Source: Hassallia byssoidea VB512170
Lineage (GTDB): Bacteria; Cyanobacteriota; Cyanobacteriia; Cyanobacteriales; Nostocaceae
Direction: 5' to 3'
DNA length: 64,000 bases
Assembly (NCBI RefSeq): GCF_000817785.2
Contig: NZ_JTCM02000021.1
Span: forward strand, 1-64,000
How positions within the stretch are numbered: position 1 is the stretch's first letter; each line of letters starts with the position of its first letter. A program made the translations under genes and the position numbers. Under the pieces are notes generated by a model. It was not told the DNA's origin and ran no database searches. It was given only the letters and a program-made list of their open reading frames with translations. Below, piece by piece: positions 18,286 through 26,843 of this stretch.

Positions 18286-19125
18286 ATGAAGCCTATACGT
18301 CAAAGTTTATCGAAATCTGATATCCAAGTATCTTACTTAGAGTGGAATCAAGGTAAAGAACCGTTGTTACTATTACATGGTTTAGCCGACAACGCGGTAG
18401 TTTGGTCAAGCTTGGGAGATTACTTAGCGGCAGAATATCATATAGTTGCTCCAGATATGCGCGGTCATGGTGAAAGTAGCAAGCCGGAGACAGATTATAG
18501 TTTTGAGAGTGCGATCGCTGACTTAGAAGCACTGATGGATCGTTTGGGATGGTCAAAAGCTCATGTTGTAGCGCATTCTTGGAGTGGTAAACTAGCGTGC
18601 ATTTGGGCAAAGCAAAATCCAGCACGTTTGCGGAGTCTGATTCTTGTCGATCCGATTTTTATTTGGAAAATACCGAGTTTTTTCAAGTTGACATTTCCGT
18701 TGTTGTATCGGGTGTTGCCATTTCTCAAAGGAATGGGACCATTTGCCAGTTTAGAACAAGCACAAATGCAAGTGCGTAAGTTAAATCAATATGCTGTTTG
18801 GAATTCTTTACAGCAGCAAGTCTTTCAAGCTGGAATCGAACAAAAAGCCGATGGTAGTTGGGGTAGTAAATTTACAATAGCCGCACGCGATCGCATTTTT
18901 GAAGAAGTCATGCGAGTTCCTGGATTAACAGTTACAATAGATACCCCCACTCTGTTTATCCAACCAGAAAAAGGTGTTAACCGTCAACAATGGCAACTTA
19001 AACCTTACAAAACTCATCTAACAAACTTAGATATCTGCCAAGTACCCGGTAATCACTGGGCATTTTTGACAGAAAGTCAAGCATTTAACTCAACCGTAGC
19101 AGCTTTCTTAAAACGGCATTCGTAG
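18286..19125 (+). CDS. Alpha/beta hydrolase
   Basis: A 279-residue alpha/beta-hydrolase-fold enzyme. Visible: oxyanion-hole strand PLLLLHGLADNAVVW, DMRGHGESSKPETDYSF, nucleophile elbow VVAHSWSGKLA (Ser about residue 99), and the catalytic His in QVPGNHWAFLTES near the C-terminus. It is similar to esterases, haloalkane or enol-lactone hydrolases; the substrate is not assignable. Its TAG stop (19123-19125) lies inside the first bases of a twin-hairpin repeat (CGTAGTAAGC), so the repeat supplies the stop codon. Confidence 0.9.
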   Translation: MKPIRQSLSKSDIQVSYLEWNQGKEPLLLLHGLADNAVVWSSLGDYLAAEYHIVAPDMRGHGESSKPETDYSFESAIADLEALMDRLGWSKAHVVAHSWSGKLACIWAKQNPARLRSLILVDPIFIWKIPSFFKLTFPLLYRVLPFLKGMGPFASLEQAQMQVRKLNQYAVWNSLQQQVFQAGIEQKADGSWGSKFTIAARDRIFEEVMRVPGLTVTIDTPTLFIQPEKGVNRQQWQLKPYKTHLTNLDICQVPGNHWAFLTESQAFNSTVAAFLKRHS

Positions 19126-19169
19126 TAAGCGATTCATCGCTTAGATTGAGCACTGAAGTGCTCACTACG
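19121..19169. repeat. Twin-hairpin repeat overlapping a stop codon
   Basis: CGTAGT opens, then hairpins AAGCGATTCATCGCTT and GAGCACTGAAGTGCTC, closing with ACTACG. The TAG inside the opening sequence is the stop codon of the upstream alpha/beta hydrolase. Confidence 0.8.
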
Positions 19170-19219
19170 ATTTAAAAATATTCTAAATTAATCTTTATCC
19201 TTGGAGCGAAGCGACATTC

Positions 19220-20938
19220 ATGAGCTTTTGTATTAATCCAGTTTGCCCGAAACCGAACCACCCAGACAACGATGAGAACCGCTTTTGTCAAAGTTGTGGT
19301 TCCCAACTTGAGTTGTTAAAACGCTATCGGGTGTTGCGTCTTTTGAGTGACAAAACTGGTTTTGGCAAAGTTTATGAAGCATACGAACAAGACACACCAA
19401 AAATCCTCAAAGTCCTCAAAGAGGATTTATCAACTGATGCGAAAGCTGTAGAACTATTTCAGCAAGAAGCAGCAGTGTTGGGACATCTGAATCATCCGGG
19501 TATTCCCAAAGTGGATGGTTACTTTCAATATCAGACCAGAAATGGCTTGGTATTGCACTGCATTGTCATGGAAAAAATCGAAGGTCCCAACTTAGAACAG
19601 TGGTTAAAACAGCAGCAGAATAGACCGATTTCTCAAGAACAAGCTGTAACCTGGTTAAGACAGTTGTTAGAAATTTTAGCTCTAGTACATGCGAAACAGT
19701 ATTTGCATCGAGATATAAAACCATCTAACATCATGATTCGTCCTGATGGGCAGTTAGTGTTAATTGACTTTGGTACAGCCAGAGAAGTTACTAGAACCTA
19801 CCTTGCCAAAGTCAGCAGCGGTGGTGGGGGAATTACAGCAATTATGTCATCTGGCTACAGCGCACCAGAACAAATAAACGCTCAAGCTGTACCGCAATCA
19901 GATTTTTATGCCTTAGGACGCACTTTTGTATTTTTGCTCACTGGGTATCATCCTTTGGAGATGTACGACAGCCATCATAACGTATTGCATTGGCGCAATC
20001 ATGCGATGCAAATCTCACCGTTACTGTTAAATTTGATTGATTCGCTGATGGTGCGGGATGTAAATCAGCGTCCAGCTACCGCTCAGGATATTATAAAACG
20101 GTTGGAGGCAATTGAACAACAATTAACAGGAACTATTGCGACTGTAAATATTGTCGTCAGTCCAAAAACTGCCCAATTACCGCAACCAACTACGACGATA
20201 CCACCGCAGAAGCAACCAGAAAAGCAGCCGGAAAAGCTTCCTTTATTAGCATTATTTGCGGCGTTGCTAGTATCGTTAGGATTATTAGGTTTAGTTGCCT
20301 TAGCTACTCGTTCTTCTAAATTAGCTTCTTTACCTGAAGATTACGGACAAGCACCAGAAAAAATAGGCAAAGTTGATTATTTTCCTTATGAAGAAGGTAA
20401 AGATAGCCAAGGCAGAGTTGCTGAATTTAACGTTGCTGTTTTATCAGTTGAATATAAATGGCAGCTGGGCAGTAGTTATCAAGTTAAATATAACGATAAA
20501 CTGATTAATCTAGACTCTTTAAAGTCTAATTTACAAGAAGAAGGTATTCAGAGAATAATGGAAAATCCCAGTGAAATTATCTCTGTCGGCACAGCTTCTT
20601 GTGAAGGTAATGTAGAAGTAGAAGAAAAAAGAGCTTTTGAACGTTCTCAGCAATTACAACTTTTAGTGAAGAAAATATTTAGTAAGACGAGAAGCGTGCA
20701 AGGTTATCGGTTGTTAAATATGGGACAATTTCAGCGGAGTGATTGTCAAGCAAATCAAGATTCCACAGCTTATCAAAGAAGTATTATTATTATTGGTGTG
20801 AAGAAACAATCAGAAGGTGTGATTTTAGATGAAGCGTTAAGAAATAGATTAGAGGAGAAGCCTTTTGCGGATTTTAAATTAGAGGATTATTCGCTGGGTT
20901 CGGAAAAGAGATTTAAAACGATACCCAGTAATTTGTAG
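19220..20938 (+). CDS. Zinc-ribbon Ser/Thr protein kinase with membrane anchor
   Basis: A 572-residue kinase. Residues 1-30 form a zinc ribbon (CINPVCPKPN ... RFCQSCGSQL). The kinase domain (about 35-300) has a degenerate glycine loop (KTGFGKVYEAY), Lys in KILKVLKEDL, catalytic loop YLHRDIKPSNIMI and LIDFGTAREV, followed by SSGYSAPEQ. A single membrane helix (LLALFAALLVSLGLLGLVAL) lies near 340-360. The extracytoplasmic C-terminal domain (about 375-572) contains VGTASCEGNVEVEEKRAFER and QRSIIIIGV, resembling an OmpA-like fold; this is inference. It is probably a sensor kinase with its input domain outside the membrane. The neighbouring minus-strand kinase has a similar N-terminal design. Confidence 0.88.
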   Translation: MSFCINPVCPKPNHPDNDENRFCQSCGSQLELLKRYRVLRLLSDKTGFGKVYEAYEQDTPKILKVLKEDLSTDAKAVELFQQEAAVLGHLNHPGIPKVDGYFQYQTRNGLVLHCIVMEKIEGPNLEQWLKQQQNRPISQEQAVTWLRQLLEILALVHAKQYLHRDIKPSNIMIRPDGQLVLIDFGTAREVTRTYLAKVSSGGGGITAIMSSGYSAPEQINAQAVPQSDFYALGRTFVFLLTGYHPLEMYDSHHNVLHWRNHAMQISPLLLNLIDSLMVRDVNQRPATAQDIIKRLEAIEQQLTGTIATVNIVVSPKTAQLPQPTTTIPPQKQPEKQPEKLPLLALFAALLVSLGLLGLVALATRSSKLASLPEDYGQAPEKIGKVDYFPYEEGKDSQGRVAEFNVAVLSVEYKWQLGSSYQVKYNDKLINLDSLKSNLQEEGIQRIMENPSEIISVGTASCEGNVEVEEKRAFERSQQLQLLVKKIFSKTRSVQGYRLLNMGQFQRSDCQANQDSTAYQRSIIIIGVKKQSEGVILDEALRNRLEEKPFADFKLEDYSLGSEKRFKTIPSNL

Positions 20939-20944
20939 CCTTCT

Positions 20945-21060
20945 CCTCGTTCCCAGGCTCCAACCTGGGAATGCATATTTAGAGGGCTGCTGCCTCTGAT
21001 ATAATTTGGGAGGCAGCAGCCCTCTTGGAAGACATTCCCATGCAGAGCATGGGAACGAGA
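20945..21060. repeat. Nested inverted-repeat element (TCGTTCCC family)
   Basis: The outer ends are CTCGTTCCCAGG and CATGGGAACGAG. Inside is a perfect 16-bp inverted repeat, AGAGGGCTGCTGCCTC (about 20980-20995) with GAGGCAGCAGCCCTCT (about 21010-21026). Elements with these ends are common dispersed repeats in filamentous cyanobacteria. Confidence 0.75.
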
Positions 21061-21083
21061 AGTAGCGAGTAATTTATAGTAAG

Positions 21084-21167
21084 TTAATTATATGATGTTT
21101 TATCGACAACAAACCTGTTATTTTCAACTTTAACCAAGACACCGATACCGGGTAATGGTTTGCGATC
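21084..21167 (-). pseudogene. Remnant of a kinase/ligand-binding-protein gene (3' end only)
   Basis: On the minus strand this reads DRKPLPGIGVLVKVEN followed by NRFVVDKTSYN and TAA. It matches the C-terminus of the intact 22167-24614 protein (DRKSLPGIGVLVKVEN, NRFIVDKTSYN) with two visible residue changes. Upstream of the shared segment, homology stops at the HIP1 site GCGATCGC (21162-21169). It is therefore a leftover of a duplicated paralog. The segment between the two copies holds the SGNH hydrolase gene. Confidence 0.8.
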
Positions 21168-21282
21168 GCATGATTGCGTTGCTGACGCTTAAACTTCCTA
21201 AAATGATAGTTAACACCATGAATAAACTTTTCTATTAACTCAAAAGTGTGCTTAATTAAAAACATTCATAGCGTTAATCACA

Positions 21283-22155
21283 GTGGGCGACATAATGACT
21301 ATCCAAAATCAAATTCGCTGCTTGTTGAGCATAAACAAGAGTATCAAGCGCGTAAGCGAAAAAACAGCTAATTGTAGGTGGGCAAACTTCAATCTAGCCG
21401 CCATACTATTGTGTTTTCTTCCGGTTGGAACTGCCACCGCAGCTACCAAAGTAATGTCTTTAGGAGACTCTTTATGTGCAAACAACATTGCCGCTTTGCG
21501 TAGTGAGGTAGCACAAACCAAATTTGGGTCTACCATAGACTGGGTAGGAACTAAAAAAGACGGCGCATATACTGACCCCGATAATGAGTGTCATGGTGGT
21601 TGGTCGGCAGCGCAGGTGTTGCAACAACCGAAATCAAATATTCGTCTTCCCTCATGGGAGAAAAACCCAGGAAGCATTCGGGAATGGGTTCAAACGACCA
21701 AGCCTGATGTGGTGCTGATAATGCTTGGTACTAATGATTTCTTTGGTGGTAATGCACGAGGCGATAACACCTCAGGCTTTCTCACAAAATCCCTTCAAGG
21801 AATTATCGATGATATCTTGTTATTACGTCCCAACGCCAAAGTTGTAATCGCCTCAATTCCTCCGTTTAAATGGGATATAAATAAGGGTGTCGATGCGAAT
21901 CAAACTAAAACTACAGCCAACACATTTCTTAAGCAACGTGTCACAAAGCTTTCCGCACAAGGCAAGCGAATCTTCTTCCTTGATATGCACGCTTCAATAC
22001 TCGCTCGATTAAAACAGGGCGATATTTTTAGCAACGACGGTCTCCACTTTAACGATCAAGGCAATAAGTTTGTAGCACAAGAGTGGACTCGTGCCTTGAA
22101 AGCGGTATTTCAAGGGACGCAAACGCCCATTATTCCGACAACTTCTAAAAACTAA
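21283..22155 (+). CDS. Secreted SGNH/GDSL-family hydrolase
   Basis: A 290-residue SGNH hydrolase (esterase/acylhydrolase). Family blocks: nucleophile in VMSLGDSLCANNIAALR, the Asn/Gly block in VVLIMLGTNDFFGGN, and the Asp-His pair in IFSNDGLHFNDQGNKF. A hydrophobic segment at about residues 33-50 (FNLAAILLCFLPVGTATA) is a signal peptide with an Ala-x-Ala-type end, so the enzyme is probably exported. The frame opens at a GTG (21283); the ATG at 21295 is an alternative start. It lies between a decayed kinase 3' end and the intact kinase 3' end. The substrate is unknown. Confidence 0.85.
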   Translation: MGDIMTIQNQIRCLLSINKSIKRVSEKTANCRWANFNLAAILLCFLPVGTATAATKVMSLGDSLCANNIAALRSEVAQTKFGSTIDWVGTKKDGAYTDPDNECHGGWSAAQVLQQPKSNIRLPSWEKNPGSIREWVQTTKPDVVLIMLGTNDFFGGNARGDNTSGFLTKSLQGIIDDILLLRPNAKVVIASIPPFKWDINKGVDANQTKTTANTFLKQRVTKLSAQGKRIFFLDMHASILARLKQGDIFSNDGLHFNDQGNKFVAQEWTRALKAVFQGTQTPIIPTTSKN

Positions 22156-22166
22156 CATCTAGGCAC

Positions 22167-24614
22167 TTAGTTATATGATGTTTTATCGACAATAAATCTG
22201 TTATTTTCGACTTTAACTAAGACACCGATACCGGGTAATGATTTGCGATCGCCTAAATCGTTAAATTCCACTTTTGCAGTCACACCATCGGCTGAAAAAT
22301 CACGCTCATTCAACGCTTCGTAGAGCTTCTGGCGAGTATAATTACCCTGAATGCGTTTGAGTGCTTCAACCATCGCCATCGTAGCATCATAAGACATTGC
22401 AGTTCGCCAGTTCACATCTCCAGTTCCCCAAAGCTTCACAGATTCCTGCTCAAACTTAGAGTTAGCACTATTACTTCTATGCCAGCGAACGGCTATTCTC
22501 AGTTTATCAACTGGAATATTAGCTTGACTGACACTTTCAAAATATGGAGTATCTGCACCGAGTATGGTGATATTTTCGCTTTGATTAATAATAAGTGTTG
22601 CCGCAATTCTTGACACTTTATCGCTAAAGGCTAACATGATTACTTCTGCATTAGTTTCTTTTGCTTCTCGCAAACAATTTAAGACTTCAGTAGTGCTTTG
22701 AATCACCGGACATTCATTAACAAGCTGTCTTCTATATTTGAAGACAACATTTTCAAATTCTTTCTTTAAAGATGCAGCAAATGATTCATTAGGTTCATAA
22801 AAAATAGCTGTTTTTATCAGATTTTGACGTACCATAAATTTAACTAGTTTTTCAGCTGCGGCAGAGTTATCTGGAGATACGCGAAAAATGTAGTTATTTA
22901 ATTTAAAAGCAGAATCTCTAACAGCAGTACTCGTAGGAGATATAACTACCATTTTTCCGTCATAAGATGGTGCTGCTTCTTGTATACTATCGCTGGTATA
23001 ATAACCAATGACTCCTAAGATATTTTCTTTGCTAGCGATCGCATCAGCTATTTGCTTAATTTTATTTTTCTGCCAACCTGTACTCACAATTTCCAGAAAC
23101 AACAGTCTTCCGTCAATCCCCTGATTCTGATTAAAATTATCTTGAACGTGAGCAAATCCGCGCAACATTTGTTCGGCAATGTCATTTGACCCATTAAGCT
23201 GATCGTCAATAATTGGAACAGCAGCGGCAATTTTTAGAGGATTTTTTGCCATAGCTGCTTTAGCATTGTTTAGATAAATTCGTGCTTCTGGGTCATTTTG
23301 ATTAGAAGCAAGGTATTTTTTCAAATATACAATAGCTTGGTTGAAATCTCCTTGCCCAAATGCAGTGCTTCCTCTTATCTTGTTGGCAAAAATTGCCTCA
23401 GCAATTCTCGGATTTTGGGGAATCAAAATTGCCTCACCGCAGCTAAAGCCCGATTTCTTTTGGAAATCACAAATAGGGGGGTGTAGCGACCAGTTGATTA
23501 AAAGTGCGATCGCGCTTCCTAATAAAACTAATCCAATAGGCAAAAAGAGTTTCTTAATCAGCCGATTCAGCCTCAAAGAATAACTTGTACTATCGCGAAT
23601 TGTGGTAAAATCAAATTCTTGAGATTTTTCCCTAGCACCCGAAGGCTTTGAATTTGGATTTAGCGATGTTTGCCCAGAAAGAGCAGTAATTACTTGTTCA
23701 GCAGACTCATAACGATCCTCTGGTTGATATGACAACATCCGATCTAAAATCTCTGCCAGATTGTCGTTTACATTAACGTATTCTCTCCAAATCCACCTAT
23801 TTTGATTCCAAAGCTCATTTACATTTCTACCTGTAAGCAAACAAATGCAGGTTGCAGCTAAAGAATATAAATCTGATGAAAAAAATATTCCTTTACCAGC
23901 TAGTTGCTCTGGTGGTGCAAATATCGGAGTTCCCATTGCCATTGATTGCTCAACAGGTATTTTTGGCTCTAATTTCCGCTTCACCGCAGCACCAAAATCT
24001 ATTAAATAAAGCGTTCCATTTTCGTGACGAATGATATTAGAAAGCTTGATATCCCTATGAATAACTTGTCTTTTTTCATGTATGTACTTGAGTACGTTCA
24101 GGAGTTGTCCTAAATCCTGCACAACTTCAGGTTCTGAAAATCGACCTTTGTTGTTAAGTTCCTTATCCAAAGTTTCACCTTGGACATATTCTTGCACTAA
24201 ATAAAATAATTCTTTGCGGAATTCTTCTTGGGAATCAGAAGGTGCTGGCAATTCAAAGTAATCATACAGTTGAGGAATTTGTTCGTGCTTGATATCTCTC
24301 AAAGCTCTTGCCTCTTCCTCAAAAGACTTTTTTATCGATTCAAGCTCCGACTGTGAAAAAGGATTTCTATTAGTATTTCTCGGCTGCAACTGCTTGACAA
24401 CACACTGCTGCTGAAGGTGAGCATCCCATGCTTTAAACGTCTTGCCAAATCCTCCCCAACCTATTTGCTCTTTGGGTAGGTAACGAGTCTTCAAAATTAA
24501 AGTCATTCCACAGCTACTACAGTATCTCTGCTGGTGGTTCCTAAGATTGCGGAACTCATCAGGGACTTCGTTTTCCGGATATCGGCAGTTAGGATTAGTG
24601 CAGTAAATTTTCAT
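22167..24614 (-). CDS. Zinc-ribbon Ser/Thr kinase with extracytoplasmic ligand-binding domain
   Basis: An 815-residue receptor-like kinase. Residues 1-40 carry a zinc ribbon (YCTNPNCRYPE ... RYCSSCGMTL). The kinase domain (about 45-320) has IGWGGFGKTFKAWD, CVVKQLQPRN, VIHRDIKLSNIIRH and LIDFGAAVKRK. A membrane helix (LFLPIGLVLLGSAIALLINW) lies near 360-380. The outer part (about 450-815) is a type-1 periplasmic-binding fold as in amino-acid ABC receptors: KIAAAVPIIDDQLNGSNDIA, ENILGVIGYYTSDSIQEAAP, VVISPTSTAVRD and TAMSYDATMAMVEALKRIQG. It therefore couples a small-molecule sensor outside to kinase output inside. The C-terminal end is duplicated as a remnant at 21084. Confidence 0.92.
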   Translation of the reverse strand: MKIYCTNPNCRYPENEVPDEFRNLRNHQQRYCSSCGMTLILKTRYLPKEQIGWGGFGKTFKAWDAHLQQQCVVKQLQPRNTNRNPFSQSELESIKKSFEEEARALRDIKHEQIPQLYDYFELPAPSDSQEEFRKELFYLVQEYVQGETLDKELNNKGRFSEPEVVQDLGQLLNVLKYIHEKRQVIHRDIKLSNIIRHENGTLYLIDFGAAVKRKLEPKIPVEQSMAMGTPIFAPPEQLAGKGIFFSSDLYSLAATCICLLTGRNVNELWNQNRWIWREYVNVNDNLAEILDRMLSYQPEDRYESAEQVITALSGQTSLNPNSKPSGAREKSQEFDFTTIRDSTSYSLRLNRLIKKLFLPIGLVLLGSAIALLINWSLHPPICDFQKKSGFSCGEAILIPQNPRIAEAIFANKIRGSTAFGQGDFNQAIVYLKKYLASNQNDPEARIYLNNAKAAMAKNPLKIAAAVPIIDDQLNGSNDIAEQMLRGFAHVQDNFNQNQGIDGRLLFLEIVSTGWQKNKIKQIADAIASKENILGVIGYYTSDSIQEAAPSYDGKMVVISPTSTAVRDSAFKLNNYIFRVSPDNSAAAEKLVKFMVRQNLIKTAIFYEPNESFAASLKKEFENVVFKYRRQLVNECPVIQSTTEVLNCLREAKETNAEVIMLAFSDKVSRIAATLIINQSENITILGADTPYFESVSQANIPVDKLRIAVRWHRSNSANSKFEQESVKLWGTGDVNWRTAMSYDATMAMVEALKRIQGNYTRQKLYEALNERDFSADGVTAKVEFNDLGDRKSLPGIGVLVKVENNRFIVDKTSYN

Positions 24615-24734
24615 TTGAGCTGAGTATGATTTCTGTATAATAAGGCATTTTATCTAGGCTGTGACACGGCAAATAATAAAAAAATCATCTATGTATTTTG
24701 GGAATTTTCATATAAATATATACATTATTTTACC

Positions 24735-24785
24735 CGTAGTAAGCGAGAAGATCGCTTATATTGGGCACGCGCATTGCCCACTACG
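24735..24785. repeat. Twin-hairpin repeat
   Basis: CGTAGT, hairpins AAGCGAGAAGATCGCTT and GGGCACGCGCATTGCCC, then ACTACG. It lies 56 bases beyond the ABC permease stop, in the gap to the divergent kinase gene. Confidence 0.75.
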
Positions 24786-24840
24786 AGTAAAGACGTTCCG
24801 TTGTCACAGAATTAGGCAAAAACGCTTAATTTTCAAGTTT

Positions 24841-25629
24841 TCACGCTCCCATTCCAGAATACTGCTTTAATCCCCGACGCCACAGTAAGCGATTTACACC
24901 CAAAAACACCAAAAACCAACCAATCATTGTCAAAAATCCCCGCGTTACATCTACAGGTAGCCCAACTAAAAGACTTGCGGGAAAATTAATTAAATAAGGA
25001 AAAGGTGTTAAAAGCGCGATCGCTCTCACAGGTTCCGGAAAAACTTCCAAAGGTGCAATCATTCCCGATAAAAATAAATAAAATAAATACCAAAAATTTT
25101 CTAATGCGCTAGCTCGTTCTGTCCAAAAAGCGAACATTGCTAAAGTGTATTGAATCACAAATCGCAAAGCAAAAGCTAACATTACCGACACTGCAAACAA
25201 CACCAAGTTAGCAAAACTCGGCAACCAAAAAGTCTGAGGATAAAGTACAAAAAACAATATCACCAAGAATAAAGTAAACGGCGTCCGCGCAAGTCTTTCT
25301 GAAAGATGAGAGCTAATATAATGCCATGCTGGATCGAGTGGTTGTAACAATCGTGGCGAAAGTTTGCCTTCTACTACTTGCCTTTCAAACTCCCAAATTA
25401 CCCAAACAACTGTAAATTGCCTAACTAAAAAAACTGCCAGAAAGTAACGCGCAAAATCCACTGGTGTCAAACCGAAATTTCCATTTTGCGCTGCTTGTAT
25501 CCAAACACCCATCAAAATAATCGGCAAAGAGCCGGCAAGAACCCATAAAATTGATTCGGCTCGATATTCAAGCATGTAGGCGTAATACACTGAAAGCAAA
25601 GTTAGGGCTTTTTTAATAATTTTTTTCAT
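24841..25629 (-). CDS. ABC-2 type transporter permease
   Basis: A 262-residue inner-membrane protein with six hydrophobic segments. The pattern AYMLEYRAESILWVLAGSLP, FERQVVEGKLSPRLLQPLDP and FLSGMIAPLEVFPEPVRAIA matches the ABC-2 family permease of PF06182, found in cyanobacterial exporters. Such permeases usually act as heterodimers with an ATPase, but neither a second permease nor an ATPase gene is adjacent here, so the partners must be elsewhere. The cargo is unknown. ATG start at 25629. Confidence 0.88.
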   Translation of the reverse strand: MKKIIKKALTLLSVYYAYMLEYRAESILWVLAGSLPIILMGVWIQAAQNGNFGLTPVDFARYFLAVFLVRQFTVVWVIWEFERQVVEGKLSPRLLQPLDPAWHYISSHLSERLARTPFTLFLVILFFVLYPQTFWLPSFANLVLFAVSVMLAFALRFVIQYTLAMFAFWTERASALENFWYLFYLFLSGMIAPLEVFPEPVRAIALLTPFPYLINFPASLLVGLPVDVTRGFLTMIGWFLVFLGVNRLLWRRGLKQYSGMGA

Positions 25630-25865
25630 TTTACTTTTGAGGGTAGCATCTTTATTATTAAACAGTTTATCTGTTAGGTACTGCGATCGCTTGCTGAAAT
25701 CAATAAGAGCGATCGCTTTTTTCGCTGTCTGACAAATCTCAGATTATTTCCGTATTTGTACTGAGCTAAAAATATTTAATAGTGCATATCTTAAAATATC
25801 CTGTTTGTATCAAAAGCAAAGCGTCTCACCTGAAGTGCGTTTAATCGCCGAAAATTTATGTGTCT

Positions 25866-26720
25866 ATGCAAAAGCAAAAAAACAAATTCAGTCACCTCAC
25901 TGCAATAGAAAGAATTTACCTATCATTTCCGGCAAAGTTTTTATTGGAAAAAAACCTGCTGAAAGGTAAAATATTAGATTTTGGTTGTGGCTTTGGTAAT
26001 GATGTTAAATTATTACAACAAAAAGGTTTTGATATTACAGGATACGATCCTTATTATTTTCCAGAACATCCTGATGAAAAATTCGATACAATAATTTGCT
26101 TTTATGTTTTAAATGTTTTGTTTCCCGAAGAACAAGCAAATGTCCTCATGGGAGTATCGCACCTATTAAAACCGGGAGGCAAAGCGTATTATGCCGTGAG
26201 AAGGGATATAAAAAGAGAAGGTTTTCGAGAACATTATATCCATAAAAAACCTACCTATCAGTGTACTGTAAAACTTCCCTTTAATTCCATTAAATTAGAC
26301 GATAACTGTGAAGTGTACGAGTATATTCATTATAATCGCCAAAGAAACTCAACCAATAATTGTATATTTTGTAATCCTTATACACATTTAAGTTTCTTAA
26401 CCGAATCTGCCACAGCTTATGCAATGTTTGATGGTTATCCTGTAAATAAAGGTCATGTTTTGGTTATCCCCAAACGGCATGTCAGTAATTATTTTGAGCT
26501 ACCATTGAAAGAGCAATCTGCTTGCTGGCTGATGGTTAATAAAGTACAAGAAATTCTCACCCAAAAATTTCAACCTGATGGTTTTAATGTGGGGATGAAC
26601 ATTAATCGAGATGCGGGTCAAAATATAATGCACGCGAGTATTCATATCATCCCTCGTTACAAAAGTGATACCGTCGGTGCTAAAGGTGGGATGAGAAATG
26701 TGATTCCGAAAATAAAATAG
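25866..26720 (+). CDS. Methyltransferase-HIT fusion protein
   Basis: A 284-residue two-domain protein (ATG at 25866; GTG at 25860 is an alternative). Residues about 1-155 are a class I SAM methyltransferase-like domain: ILDFGCGFGNDVKLLQQKGF, DITGYDPYY, FDTIICFYVLNVLFPEEQ and LLKPGGKAYYAVR. Residues about 160-284 are a HIT domain (nucleotide hydrolase/transferase fold) with the zinc-like start CIFCN, GYPVNKGHVLVIPKRHV and GFNVGMNINRDAGQNIMHAS. The HIT motif reads H-A-S-I-H-I-I where the family has His-x-His-x-His, so the central, nucleophilic His is Ser. It may be catalytically altered. No operon partner. Confidence 0.85.
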   Translation: MQKQKNKFSHLTAIERIYLSFPAKFLLEKNLLKGKILDFGCGFGNDVKLLQQKGFDITGYDPYYFPEHPDEKFDTIICFYVLNVLFPEEQANVLMGVSHLLKPGGKAYYAVRRDIKREGFREHYIHKKPTYQCTVKLPFNSIKLDDNCEVYEYIHYNRQRNSTNNCIFCNPYTHLSFLTESATAYAMFDGYPVNKGHVLVIPKRHVSNYFELPLKEQSACWLMVNKVQEILTQKFQPDGFNVGMNINRDAGQNIMHASIHIIPRYKSDTVGAKGGMRNVIPKIK

Positions 26721-26843
26721 TTTGTAGGTTGTAGCGATTGTATTGAAAGTAAGCGCGATCGCGCAAAGCGCCCGCCGGAGGCGATCGCACTCTAATTTAT
26801 GATTCAAAGTCTTTGTCATAGCTGATTTTGGCAGAATATACAA

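Noticed and set aside
20945-21060. tRNA-like or attenuator structure
   Set aside because: Strong inverted repeats but no tRNA invariant bases or leader peptide; matches a dispersed repeat type instead.
21074-21265. 63-codon minus-strand frame
   Set aside because: Wrong frame relative to the kinase remnant identified at 21084-21167; composition not protein-like.
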